A stretch of DNA of 64,000 nucleotides from Pseudoalteromonas phenolica. GTDB lineage: Bacteria > Pseudomonadota > Gammaproteobacteria > Enterobacterales > Alteromonadaceae. The notes beneath the pieces are model-generated. The model did not search any database, was not told where the DNA came from, and was given only the letters and a program-made list of their open reading frames with translations. The stretch spans positions 744,001 to 808,000 of the forward strand of contig NZ_CP013188.1 in assembly GCF_001444405.1 (NCBI RefSeq), given 5' to 3'. This document shows, one piece after another, positions 1-7,166 of the stretch. Each line of letters starts with the position of its first letter. Position 1 is the stretch's first letter. The position numbers were made by a program, and so were the translations under genes.

Positions 1-1
1 T

Positions 2-109
2 GTGGCTGGGTTAGGTTTTTTTGATGTAATTGCAGGATCTAAATTGGCTGTATTAGGACTGATTTCTGTTGGCTCATACGCTGTTCTTGACTCAAAATAT
101 ACTTTTTAA
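2..109 (+). CDS. 3' end of an unidentified, probably membrane-associated protein (partial)
   Basis: An open frame enters from the left edge and ends with TAA at 107-109. The 35 visible residues are hydrophobic and glycine-rich (about VAGLGFFDVIAG then KLAVLGLISVG), which suggests a membrane segment close to the C-terminus. The next gene begins only a few bases after the stop, so the two were probably co-transcribed. The family cannot be recognised from this fragment. The window cuts off its start. Confidence 0.45.
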   Translation: MAGLGFFDVIAGSKLAVLGLISVGSYAVLDSKYTF

Positions 110-124
110 AAAGTGGTAAATTCA

Positions 125-391
125 ATGACTTATGTATGGAGTAACCAAGCTGGAAAAGTTGAACATAATACTCCTGAGGGTCCACTGCATTCTACGGCAC
201 AAGATTTGAATTGCTCTGCTATGTGCACTTCTATTGCAGAGACTACAGATAAGGTACTTGGAGTTGTTTCAGGGAATGTAACAGGTGGAGTTTCAAAGCA
301 AGTAGGTGGAGCTTTAGTCAAAGCTAATACAATTTCTGAAGTTATAGGCACAGTGAGTGATATAAAAGAAAAGATTGAAGTACCGGAGTAA
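125..391 (+). CDS. small protein of unknown function
   Basis: I do not recognise this protein. I chose the ATG at 125 (88 residues); a GTG at 113 in the same frame would add four residues. The product has no clear signal peptide or long membrane helix. The middle and C-terminal half are rich in Gly, Val, Thr and Ser (GVVSGNVTGGVSKQVGGALV), a composition seen in small amphipathic or structural proteins. Two cysteines lie close together near residues 30-34 (CSAMC). It sits between a truncated hydrophobic protein and a small membrane protein with gaps of 2-15 bases, so the three form one transcription unit. Such compact AT-rich runs are common in phage-like or toxin/immunity cargo, but no hallmark gene is visible. 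Confidence 0.5.
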   Translation: MTYVWSNQAGKVEHNTPEGPLHSTAQDLNCSAMCTSIAETTDKVLGVVSGNVTGGVSKQVGGALVKANTISEVIGTVSDIKEKIEVPE

Positions 392-393
392 TT

Positions 394-609
394 ATGGAAC
401 TAGTTATTACAGGTTTAATGATTATATTAATTAGTGGTTTTATTATAGGAGTTACGTATGGTTTTTGCCCAAAAGTGATAAGAAAATCAGTTGTAGTTCC
501 TATGTTTAAAGGGAATAAAGGAGTTCGTTACTTTATGATTGCAGTTTTTACTATGGGCTTGCTCAGAGTTTTGACAGGTATTTTTATTTTAGTTGATTTG
601 AGCAAATAA
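394..609 (+). CDS. small two-helix membrane protein, unknown function
   Basis: This 71-residue protein begins two bases after the stop of the preceding gene. It has an N-terminal hydrophobic helix (about residues 3-23), a short basic, probably cytoplasmic loop (KVIRKSVVVPMFKGNKGVR), and a second helix at about 45-67. Both ends and the loop fit a two-span inner-membrane protein. No family is recognised. Its place at the end of a run of tiny genes suggests it is the last gene of that unit. The next annotated gene lies on the other strand some 700 bases away. Confidence 0.55.
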   Translation: MELVITGLMIILISGFIIGVTYGFCPKVIRKSVVVPMFKGNKGVRYFMIAVFTMGLLRVLTGIFILVDLSK

Positions 610-925
610 AAATTAGTGGGTCACCTATTAGTCAGCCGTCATAAAGTGCGCGAGTGAGTTTCTGGCTAATGGTTTTTAGCATAAAACAGCAGTTACTTAA
701 TCTTAACTCGCGCTCACTTTTTCGTTGGTCTGTTCTAGGGTAATCGTCAATACCAATAAACCATTTGGTTTTTGATAAGTTGCCTTACGCTCTAGCGTTT
801 GTTCCACAAAACACTCGGTACTATGTAACCAATAGGTAAGGTTCTGTATTAGCAAGAGATAAAGAGGTCAGGTCTTGCATTTTCATATGAATAAATTTGC
901 CTAGAGTGAGATACACTTTTGACAT
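610..925. other. intergenic stretch without a convincing gene, possible decayed element
   Basis: No convincing coding region is visible on either strand. Around 866-885 there is a motif of the form GGTCAGGTCTTGCATTTT. From memory this resembles the half-palindromic sequences linked to REP-associated transposases in gammaproteobacteria, but only one arm is present and no transposase is next to it. The stretch ends in a well-formed terminator (926-952) that belongs to no recognised gene. Confidence 0.3.
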
Positions 926-952
926 AAGCCAACCTAAAACGTTGGCTTTTTT
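926..952 (+). terminator. Rho-independent terminator without an obvious gene
   Basis: An 8-bp stem, AAGCCAAC (926-933) with GTTGGCTT (941-948), encloses a 7-base loop and runs into a T tract on the plus strand. This is a textbook intrinsic terminator. The nearest plus-strand gene upstream ends at 609, so it terminates either a long untranslated tail or an unannotated RNA. Confidence 0.7.
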
Positions 953-1183
953 ATGTGCTGATTTTCTTCGGAATGACCTGCCAATTTATTTTGGAACTTA
1001 TGCTGACTTTGTTTGGACTCGTTGCTGAATATGATTGGATTTTCAGAAGGCCTGTCATTGCACATTCCTTCACTGATTCTAAGTGGAATATTCTGCTGAC
1101 TTAAACCGGCTCTGATGCAGTGATTTTTGGCCAACTAAAAGAAAGTTTTTGGATTTCTCAATATAAATTTAATAAAAGAAATA
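953..1183. other. intergenic stretch, nothing recognised
   Basis: There is an open frame on the minus strand across 934-1134, but its translation has no recognisable domain, overlaps the terminator hairpin and has no ribosome binding site. I treat it as non-coding. Nothing else is supported. Confidence 0.3.
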
Positions 1184-1214
1184 GAAAGACAATTTAAGAG
1201 GGAAATTGTCTTTC
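1184..1214 (-). terminator. terminator of the hopJ-sigZ-arsH unit
   Basis: A perfect 12-bp inverted repeat, GAAAGACAATTT (1184-1195) with AAATTGTCTTTC (1203-1214), has a 7-base loop. It lies about 90 bases after the arsH stop on the minus strand. The minus-strand sequence after the stem is T-rich but interrupted, so it is a moderate terminator or an mRNA-stabilising 3' hairpin. Confidence 0.6.
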
Positions 1215-1303
1215 ATCGACTTAGTCCTTGAGCTTTAATCTTCTTTTTGAAGTTTGGCTAGGACGAAGTTTTGTAAGGCCTAAATACCAAGCTTTAAAGT
1301 TAA

Positions 1304-2071
1304 TTAGCAGCAAGCTACTTTGTCAGTGTTTTTTTCAGCAGCTTGTTTCTTTGTTTTACACTTAGACTTTACTTCAACTACATCAGCCTGACTCACTTGT
1401 TCTTTAATGGCAGAATTAATGCTCTCTTTACGCTCACTGTATCGATCAACCAACCAATCAAGATTGTCACGAGTCAGCAATGTGAATTTCATTAGCTCTT
1501 CCATCACATCGACAATACGAGCATGGTAAGGGGACTCTTTCATCGTACCGTCTTCGTTAAATTCTTGCCAAGCTTTTGCCACGGAAGACTGATTCGGTAT
1601 GGTTAACATACGCATCCAACGCCCGAGTACCCGCATATTATTTACAGCATTAAAGCTTTGTGAACCGCCTGATACTTGCATGACGGCCAGTGTTTTACCT
1701 TGTGTGGGTCTTACTGCACCTTCTGAGAGTGGGATCCAGTCAATTTGGTTTTTAAGCACAGCCGACATGTTGCCGTGAATTTCCGGAGAAGACCAAACTT
1801 GTGCTTCTGACCATTTTACTAAAGCACGTAACTCTTGTACTTTTTCGTCTTCTACCGATACGCCATTATCAAAAAGAGGCAGCCCTTTTGGGTTGAACAA
1901 CTTCACGTCAGCGCCTAAATGCTCAAGTATTCTTGCCGCTTCTTCTGCCGCATAACGACTCATTGATTGTGCTCGGAGTGAGCCGTAAAGCACTAATACA
2001 CGTGGTTTATGATTGCTGATTGAGAGTTGCTTAGGGGTTACATCAAAAGCTTGGTTGTCTAAAAAACGCAT
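1304..2071 (-). CDS. arsH: ArsH-type NADPH-dependent FMN reductase
   Basis: This 255-residue cytoplasmic flavoprotein matches the ArsH family. These enzymes reduce FMN and quinones with NADPH, and some oxidise methylated trivalent arsenicals. The flavodoxin-like fold begins with the phosphate-binding motif GSLRAQSMSR near residue 30. SSPEIHGNMSAVLKNQIDW and the segment EGAVRPTQGKTLAVMQVSGG are characteristic of ArsH rather than general FMN reductases. The tail after about residue 225 is lysine-rich with three cysteines and ends KVACC, an extension whose role I cannot assign. No other ars gene is nearby. It is the last gene after hopJ and sigZ on the same strand, which points to an oxidative or redox stress role rather than a classical arsenic operon. 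Confidence 0.9.
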   Translation of the reverse strand: MRFLDNQAFDVTPKQLSISNHKPRVLVLYGSLRAQSMSRYAAEEAARILEHLGADVKLFNPKGLPLFDNGVSVEDEKVQELRALVKWSEAQVWSSPEIHGNMSAVLKNQIDWIPLSEGAVRPTQGKTLAVMQVSGGSQSFNAVNNMRVLGRWMRMLTIPNQSSVAKAWQEFNEDGTMKESPYHARIVDVMEELMKFTLLTRDNLDWLVDRYSERKESINSAIKEQVSQADVVEVKSKCKTKKQAAEKNTDKVACC

Positions 2072-2151
2072 TACATCTCCAATAGTGGTGTTTTGTATTC
2101 ACTTATAAAGACGAAGCGCGGTTCAAAAAGACGAAACTATTTTAAAAGTTT

Positions 2152-2697
2152 TTATTTAATTCTCTTTTCAGTTTGTTGTGGCTTTCTGTGATAGTCAATT
2201 AGATTGCCTTGTTTATCTAACTCAAAGTCACAACAGCGATCAAAAAGTACCTTTAAATCAGCCCGACTTTTTTGCATTCTAGACTTAAAAGTGGAGTAAC
2301 TTACTCCAAGCTGTTCAGCTTGTTGTTTTTGCGAGCAGCCTTCTAAGTCAATCTTTCTTATTAAACCAGCTTCATCTTCAGGCATGGCCTGCAGAAATGG
2401 CTCTATGCATCTAATTAAATCAGCACGAATGTTTGCATCCTGTTTTTCAATTACATCGAACAACTCGGTATGCTGGTAGTTATTGTGTTTGCGATAAAAG
2501 TCAATAATGGCGTGATTGGCAATTTGGAAAAGCCAAGGCTTTATACTGGCCTGATCTTTTAGCTGGTGGATCTGCAAATGTGTTTTTAACAAGATGTCTT
2601 GTAATAACTCTTCTGCGTCGGCTGGGTTAGACACTTTCGAAAGTAAAAAAGCGTGTAGGCTGTTCTTGTATTCAGCCCAAATTTGTTCGATAGACAT
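2152..2697 (-). CDS. sigZ: ECF-type RNA polymerase sigma factor, SigZ-like
   Basis: A 181-residue sigma factor with the two ECF regions. Region 2 lies at about residues 8-75, including ADAEELLQDILLKTHLQIHQL and KPWLFQIANHAIIDFYRKH. Region 4 (about 105-155) has the helix-turn-helix GCSQKQQAEQLGVSYSTFKS. The C-terminal CCDFELDKQGNLIDYHRK is typical of the SigZ branch, which often ends in a cysteine-containing tail. No anti-sigma factor gene adjoins it. It sits between hopJ and arsH with gaps of about 60 and 80 bases, so it is probably co-transcribed with them and may control the unit. A strong inverted repeat ends 8 bases before its ATG (2706-2741). The function of the regulon is not known from this sequence. 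Confidence 0.88.
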   Translation of the reverse strand: MSIEQIWAEYKNSLHAFLLSKVSNPADAEELLQDILLKTHLQIHQLKDQASIKPWLFQIANHAIIDFYRKHNNYQHTELFDVIEKQDANIRADLIRCIEPFLQAMPEDEAGLIRKIDLEGCSQKQQAEQLGVSYSTFKSRMQKSRADLKVLFDRCCDFELDKQGNLIDYHRKPQQTEKRIK

Positions 2698-2705
2698 AAT
2701 TTCAA

Positions 2706-2741
2706 ATAGTGGTTTATAGCTTTTTTATCTTAAACCACTAT
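2706..2741 (-). promoter_or_regulatory. RNA hairpin in the hopJ-sigZ gap
   Basis: ATAGTGGTTTA (2706-2716) and TAAACCACTAT (2731-2741) form a perfect 11-bp inverted repeat with a 14-base loop. In the minus-strand transcript the stem ends 8 bases before the sigZ start codon, where a ribosome would bind. It could reduce sigZ translation or act as a partial terminator or processing site after hopJ. Confidence 0.5.
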
Positions 2742-2757
2742 CTGAATGACTAAAAGC

Positions 2758-3102
2758 TTACTGAAGCGGCGTACCGTCGAAAGTAACTGCTGCGACACTG
2801 GATTCAGCTTTTAAAAGTGTACGGATATTACCGTGGTCATCATTTTCAGGATGTTGAACAACGTCGATACGATAATAATCACCAAAGCAATGCAATGTGT
2901 GCTCTTTACTTAAATTATTGAGTTGTGCAAAAGCTAAGATTTTACAAGAGCCTTGGTTTTGCTCAGCACTGCTTTGCAAGCCGTTATTGTTAAAAGCTGT
3001 CGCAGTATAAGTGTAATTATCAGCAATTATTTGCTGACACAGTTCAAAAGTAATGGTTTCTGGTTGCGCGTTAAGCTGAGCTAAGAAGTCGTTTAATGTC
3101 AT
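2758..3102 (-). CDS. HopJ-family protein
   Basis: This 114-residue protein matches the HopJ family: an N-terminal FELCQQIIADNYTYT segment, then GSCKILAFAQLNNLSKEHTL, FGDYYRIDVVQHPENDDHGN and a C-terminal ITFDG-like end (VTFDGTPL). The name comes from a Pseudomonas syringae type III effector candidate. The family is widespread in free-living marine bacteria without type III secretion, so an effector role here is unlikely. No signal peptide or membrane segment is present, so it should be cytoplasmic. A ribosome binding site (AAGGAT) precedes the ATG. It is the first gene of a probable hopJ-sigZ-arsH unit. The biochemical function is unknown. Confidence 0.85.
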   Translation of the reverse strand: MTLNDFLAQLNAQPETITFELCQQIIADNYTYTATAFNNNGLQSSAEQNQGSCKILAFAQLNNLSKEHTLHCFGDYYRIDVVQHPENDDHGNIRTLLKAESSVAAVTFDGTPLQ

Positions 3103-3196
3103 AAGTTTGATCCTTTTTTAGCTGAGTTTAACGCGCAGAGCGTAGCAGCTCAATTGAATAAAATTAAGCTGCTTAAATTGCCTAAGTAAACTTAAT

Positions 3197-4336
3197 CTAA
3201 AGCTTGCTCAATTCACCCTTGAAATAGGTGAGAGCATCTTCATTGTTGAGCTTAGTCGCGAGCTTAATGCCTTGTTGTAATGTGAGTCGGCTCTTTTCAG
3301 TTTCGCCTAATAGTTCATAAACCTTTGCAAGTCGGCTTAAATAAAAGGTGTTTTCTGGGTGCGCATTAACTAAATATTGCATAGTCGATACAGCTTTTTC
3401 ACCTTGTTTGTACGTCACATAGTAAAAACTTAAATCGATTAAGCTTGAGTTTGGGCTAATTGATTGTTGGTATTTTTGAGAGAGCTTTTTAAAGTAAGCA
3501 ATGACACTTTGTCGGCCCTGATTTGCAAATTGCGCAATGTCTGGGGTTTTATCTGCAAATAGGTGTTCCATAGCATCGGTCAGACTAAGACTTGCAACCG
3601 ATAAAAAATTATATTGGCTGTAATTAACAAATCGAGCGTGAAACGCTTGCTGACTAAGATTGGCTTTGATGTTTTCAAACAGTGGCGCGTTATTAACAAA
3701 GGAGCCAAGAGAAAGATAAAAGAACCTATCTTGATATTGTTCTGAATACTTTAGCTTTGAAAGCCTGTCAATAAGTCCTGACTTGTCTAACTCTAGAGCA
3801 GGAGAGCTGGCAATAAAACCATTAAATAAAGACGGCGATTGTTCAAATGCATACAGCACAAAATTACCATTACTTGAATAGCCTTCCAGAACCTTGAAGT
3901 TGTATGTTAAGTAGGTTTTATCGATAAATGGGATGAGTTCATTTTTAAGCACATTTAAAGTCAATGGGCTGGCAACGCCGGAAGCCGATACAAATTTAGG
4001 GTGTAGAGTTGACTCAACATCAAGTTGGGGTAATTGCACGATGATCATGACAGGCATTGGGCCTATTTCAACATGGCTTAGCCAATCGGTTTGATAGGTA
4101 AGCATATCAATTCGACTGCCACCTGATGTGGTATAAAGGACAGGGTATTTTTGATTTTTGTTATATCCCCAAGGCAATATGACATCGAATGAAATCGTTT
4201 GTTTGGCAGCCTTAGACTGAAACTGATGCTTTATTGTTTTAACGCCTTTACCTTGTTGTTCTTGTGCGTGTGCGAGCGAGTTTAATAGGCAGGCGAGTAA
4301 TAGTATGAATAACGTGAAGTGTTTAATTATGTTCAT
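3197..4336 (-). CDS. exported esterase-like alpha/beta hydrolase with C-terminal TPR region
   Basis: I place the start at 4336, where AAGGAG precedes ATG and a good signal peptide follows (FTLFILLLACLLNSLAHA). A longer reading to 4363 would put nine extra residues before it. The mature protein resembles the putative esterase (enterochelin-esterase-like) family: an immunoglobulin-like start (ISFDVILPWGY), PVLYTTSGG, and a nucleophile-elbow-like GYSSNGNFVLYAF followed by FNGFIASSPAL. After about residue 290 there are helical TPR-like repeats (ISPNSSLIDLSFYYVTYKQG, NTFYLSRLAKVYELLGETEK). It probably acts in the periplasm. The substrate is unknown. The elbow has Asn where many esterases have Gly, so activity should be tested rather than assumed. 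Confidence 0.75.
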   Translation of the reverse strand: MNIIKHFTLFILLLACLLNSLAHAQEQQGKGVKTIKHQFQSKAAKQTISFDVILPWGYNKNQKYPVLYTTSGGSRIDMLTYQTDWLSHVEIGPMPVMIIVQLPQLDVESTLHPKFVSASGVASPLTLNVLKNELIPFIDKTYLTYNFKVLEGYSSNGNFVLYAFEQSPSLFNGFIASSPALELDKSGLIDRLSKLKYSEQYQDRFFYLSLGSFVNNAPLFENIKANLSQQAFHARFVNYSQYNFLSVASLSLTDAMEHLFADKTPDIAQFANQGRQSVIAYFKKLSQKYQQSISPNSSLIDLSFYYVTYKQGEKAVSTMQYLVNAHPENTFYLSRLAKVYELLGETEKSRLTLQQGIKLATKLNNEDALTYFKGELSKL

Positions 4337-4464
4337 GGTGACTCCTTGAATAGTTGCCACCATGATGAAAGTAAATATAGCTAATTAATTGATTTTCTAT
4401 TGATAAAAAGCTGATATTTTGCTGATGATATACCCATGCCTTGATGTCGTTTGGGTATATTTTT

Positions 4465-5058
4465 TTAAAGTGTTGGGATGATAGAAATTACTAATAAACC
4501 CGCCATAGCCCAATTAAACTTTTGCATATGACTTGGCTGTTTAAGCATTGCCTGCATTTTTTGACCTAAGACTATCCAACTTGCTACACATGGGAAGCCG
4601 ACAATAGCGAATATGACAGAAATAATACTCACTGAAAGTAAGGTTTGTTCTGGCGCATATACACTCACAGCAGTCAGTGCCATCGTCCAAGCTTTTGGAT
4701 TTACCCACTGAAAGAGCGTTGCCTGAACGAAAGTTAACGGTTTTGATTTTTCTTCAATTTGGTTTTCTGTACTTGGCTTAGCTGTTGCAATTTTATATGT
4801 AAGGTACAGCAAATAGCCAATTGAAACGAACTTTAAAATTTCATAAGTAACTGGAAAAGCGTTGAAAAGTTGCATAACGCCTAATCCAACTAACTCAATC
4901 ATAATAGCAAAGCCAACTACAACACCCATCAAGTGTGGCACAGTCATTTTAAAACCAAAGTTTGCGCCAGAACTCATTAGCATTAAATTGTTTGGCCCTG
5001 GAGTAATAGATGAAACAAATGCGAATGCTATAAATGCGAGTATGATTTCTTGTGTCAT
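4465..5058 (-). CDS. LysE/RhtB-family amino-acid exporter
   Basis: A 197-residue integral membrane protein of the LysE/RhtB family, which exports amino acids or related small molecules by proton antiport. The family signature is at the N-terminus (FAFVSSITPGPNNLMLMSSG) and is followed by GxxxG-rich helices (HLMGVVVGFAIM). About six membrane segments are visible, and FQWVNPKAWTMAL near residue 115 is also typical. It is divergently transcribed from an Lrp/AsnC regulator with about 100 bases between them, an arrangement in which the regulator usually controls the exporter in response to the exported amino acid. The exact substrate cannot be read from the sequence. Confidence 0.9.
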   Translation of the reverse strand: MTQEIILAFIAFAFVSSITPGPNNLMLMSSGANFGFKMTVPHLMGVVVGFAIMIELVGLGVMQLFNAFPVTYEILKFVSIGYLLYLTYKIATAKPSTENQIEEKSKPLTFVQATLFQWVNPKAWTMALTAVSVYAPEQTLLSVSIISVIFAIVGFPCVASWIVLGQKMQAMLKQPSHMQKFNWAMAGLLVISIIPTL

Positions 5059-5157
5059 AGGTTTATTCCTTTATTTGTGTTAAAACAAGTTTAGCGAGTT
5101 TAATGCTCAATTATCACGCGTATTTCACTTTTATATTCTTGGACTTTGCAATTAATG

Positions 5158-5607
5158 ATGAAAATAGATGGTTATAATCAATTAATATTGCGCATTCTAG
5201 AAAAGGATGGACGAATAGCTAACACAGAGCTAGCAGAGCAAATCGGTCTGTCACCTTCTGCCTGTTTGAGAAGAGTACAAGAGTTAGAGAGGTCAGGTTT
5301 GATTACAGGCTATAAGGCTGTCATTGATTCCGAAAAGTTGGGGGTAGGCTTTATCGCTTATGTAGCTGTTGGGTTGACTGAGCACTCAACACCTTCTCAG
5401 TTAGCATTTGAGCAAGCTCTACAAGATGTTGATGAAATAAAAGAATGCCATAATGTGACCGGCCCGTATGAGTATCTCTTACGTATAGAAACAAAAGACC
5501 TACATACCTTCAAAGCGCTTCATGCTGACGTGCTGGGCTCGATTTCACAGGTGAGAACCATCACTACTCATGTTGTGATGGATTCTCCAAAAGATACACG
5601 TCAATAG
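5158..5607 (+). CDS. Lrp/AsnC-family transcriptional regulator
   Basis: About 150 residues, with an N-terminal winged helix-turn-helix (NQLILRILEKDGRIANTELA, then GLSPSACLRRVQELERSGLI) and a C-terminal RAM/AsnC ligand-binding domain (YVAVGLTEHS, ECHNVTGPYEYLLRIETKDL). The start is the second of two adjacent ATGs (5155 and 5158), because Lrp proteins usually begin MKxD. A further upstream TTG at 5146 is less likely. No strong ribosome binding site is visible. It faces the LysE-type exporter gene across a short shared promoter region and is the likely local regulator of it. Confidence 0.88.
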   Translation: MKIDGYNQLILRILEKDGRIANTELAEQIGLSPSACLRRVQELERSGLITGYKAVIDSEKLGVGFIAYVAVGLTEHSTPSQLAFEQALQDVDEIKECHNVTGPYEYLLRIETKDLHTFKALHADVLGSISQVRTITTHVVMDSPKDTRQ

Positions 5608-5779
5608 AGTTTAATTAACTCAAAAAGAAAGCAAAGTTGGCGTTAAAGATTGTTGTCTTGCAGCTTTTCACCAATTTTATAAACCCGAAATAAAGTCGGT
5701 GAAACCGCATTAATTTCAAAGAATGAGACGTTAATGTTAACGCTCAACCGAGGTTTTCGATATTTTATAAATCCACTTT

Positions 5780-6997
5780 TTAACCTCTGCGCCCATCAAC
5801 TCTTTTCTTAATTAAAATGGGTGTATAAAACCACAAGAAGATGGCAAAGCCGACAATCCATAGGTAAGCGCTGATATTCCAAGCCAGATGAGGAGAATAG
5901 ACAATCGGCATAAATGATCGAACAAGTGCACTTAAAGCAATGAAAGCAAATGCCCAAGCGACCATGCTGGCGGGTTTTAATGCTCTACCAGTATGACCAA
6001 GTGAGACTCTTGCCATCATTGCCAAGATCAATAAGCCAATACCGCCAATGGTAATTAAATGCAGTGCATCTGCTGGATTAATATTGCTCGTCAAGTAGCT
6101 AAAAGCGAGCAATAAAATGCCAAGTGCACTCAAAAAGTAGCCTAAATGCAGCGACCAAAGTAGCGGTACTTTAAAGATACCTTTATCAAACCACAAAATG
6201 GCGCGTGTTAAATGCAAAGTGGCTGCAGGAAGTAAAACCAAACCGGCATTGGTATTAAGTGAAAAGAGTTTAATGCTTGCAAACCCAGCCATTGCCAATA
6301 GGCTAAATAAAAGCAGCAATTTATCGAGTTTAGGTGTTTTCACTTGCTCGTCAAGGTTTAAGCCGCGCGCCGTAAAGAATGGGATGACACGTCCACCAAT
6401 AAGACCAATTAACAACATAAAGCCAAGTACGGCCAATTGTGTGAACAAGCGGGCGAACGAATACTCGCCTAACCAAGTGCTCATTAAAAATGCGCTATTA
6501 AATAGGGTAAGTAAGCCTAGTACAACAATCATGATGTAGTTATGTTTTGAAGCCGATGACACCAGCATATGACTCAAATAAGCAATGGCAAAAAGCCAGA
6601 AGAAAATTTGCCCAAGTAGCAATAGTAATTGGTTGTCTGCATAAAAAAAGAAAATAATCCGACATGAAACCCAAATAGCGCTGAGGGTAATTAAGCCTTT
6701 CCCCGAAAGCCCTGGCACCCCAGTCCAAGTTTGTGCTGCGGTCAGTAAAAAGCCGATGGCTACCGCTGAAGCAAAGCCGAAGATCATTTCGTGTGCGTGC
6801 CAAAGTGTCGCTGGGATTTGTGCTTGCCAAGAGAGTGTACCATTTAAAATACATTGCCATAGCAAAATAGCTAACACAGACCAAAGCCCAGCTAATAAAA
6901 AGAATGGGCGAAAGCCAAGCATGAATAATGGCCATTGATGAGGTTTTGAAAGTTTAAACTCAGTGGGCACCGGTTCGGTTAGATTGATAGGTCTCAT
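5780..6997 (-). CDS. nnrS: NnrS-family membrane protein for nitric oxide stress
   Basis: A 405-residue protein with about twelve hydrophobic segments and the NnrS family's N-terminal pattern (FMLGFRPFFLLAG, LWHAHEMIFGFASAVAIGF). NnrS is a haem- and copper-containing inner-membrane protein. In Vibrio cholerae and Rhodobacter it protects against nitric oxide, for example by limiting formation of dinitrosyl iron complexes. GGAG precedes the ATG. It is divergent from norR. A sigma-54 promoter-like element on its own strand (7049-7063) and a NorR-type site further upstream (7128-7138) lie in the gap, so it is probably activated by NorR when nitric oxide appears. Confidence 0.92.
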   Translation of the reverse strand: MRPINLTEPVPTEFKLSKPHQWPLFMLGFRPFFLLAGLWSVLAILLWQCILNGTLSWQAQIPATLWHAHEMIFGFASAVAIGFLLTAAQTWTGVPGLSGKGLITLSAIWVSCRIIFFFYADNQLLLLLGQIFFWLFAIAYLSHMLVSSASKHNYIMIVVLGLLTLFNSAFLMSTWLGEYSFARLFTQLAVLGFMLLIGLIGGRVIPFFTARGLNLDEQVKTPKLDKLLLLFSLLAMAGFASIKLFSLNTNAGLVLLPAATLHLTRAILWFDKGIFKVPLLWSLHLGYFLSALGILLLAFSYLTSNINPADALHLITIGGIGLLILAMMARVSLGHTGRALKPASMVAWAFAFIALSALVRSFMPIVYSPHLAWNISAYLWIVGFAIFLWFYTPILIKKRVDGRRG

Positions 6998-7048
6998 TAC
7001 TACTCCACAACTTGTTAAATTATCTTTTTAGGGCTCGTGAAATTAATC

Positions 7049-7063
7049 GCATTTACTGTGCCA
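7049..7063 (-). promoter_or_regulatory. sigma-54 promoter of nnrS
   Basis: Read on the minus strand, the sequence is TGGCACAGTAAATGC. The invariant GG and GC of the -24/-12 elements are separated by exactly ten bases, as sigma-54 requires, and the -24 box TGGCAC is consensus. The predicted transcription start would fall near 7037, about 40 bases before the nnrS ATG. Confidence 0.75.
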
Positions 7064-7127
7064 AATATTATTTTCATTAAAATCATGAGCTTAGTAATAC
7101 ATGTTAAATAATAATTTGAATGAGAGA

Positions 7128-7138
7128 GTCATTTTGAC
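7128..7138. promoter_or_regulatory. NorR-type enhancer site
   Basis: GTCATTTTGAC is a near-perfect palindrome matching the known NorR core GT-N7-AC (GTCA-N3-TGAC). It lies about 90-100 bases upstream of the predicted nnrS transcription start, a normal distance for a sigma-54 activator, and just before norR. Only one clear copy is visible. E. coli norVW has three. Confidence 0.7.
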
Positions 7139-7166
7139 TTAAAGTTTGTGTGTCTTTTGGTATTTA

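Noticed and set aside
934..1134. Minus-strand open frame of 66 codons
   Set aside because: No recognisable domain or ribosome binding site, and it overlaps the terminator hairpin at 926-952.
1304..2071. arsH as evidence of an arsenic resistance operon
   Set aside because: No arsR, arsB, arsC or acr3 gene lies within the window on either side.
2758..3102. HopJ protein as a type III effector
   Set aside because: No secretion apparatus or chaperone genes are present, and the family is widespread in bacteria without type III secretion.
3145..3172. GCAGCT/AGCTGC stem between the esterase-like gene and hopJ
   Set aside because: The stem is short, the loop long, and no T tract follows on the minus strand.
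5608..5779. Possible small gene between the Lrp-type regulator and nnrS
   Set aside because: No open frame with a start codon and ribosome binding site; the stretch is short and AT-rich.
6540..6935. 131-codon minus-strand frame inside nnrS
   Set aside because: It lies in another frame of the well-supported nnrS gene and its translation looks like a frame-shifted membrane protein.
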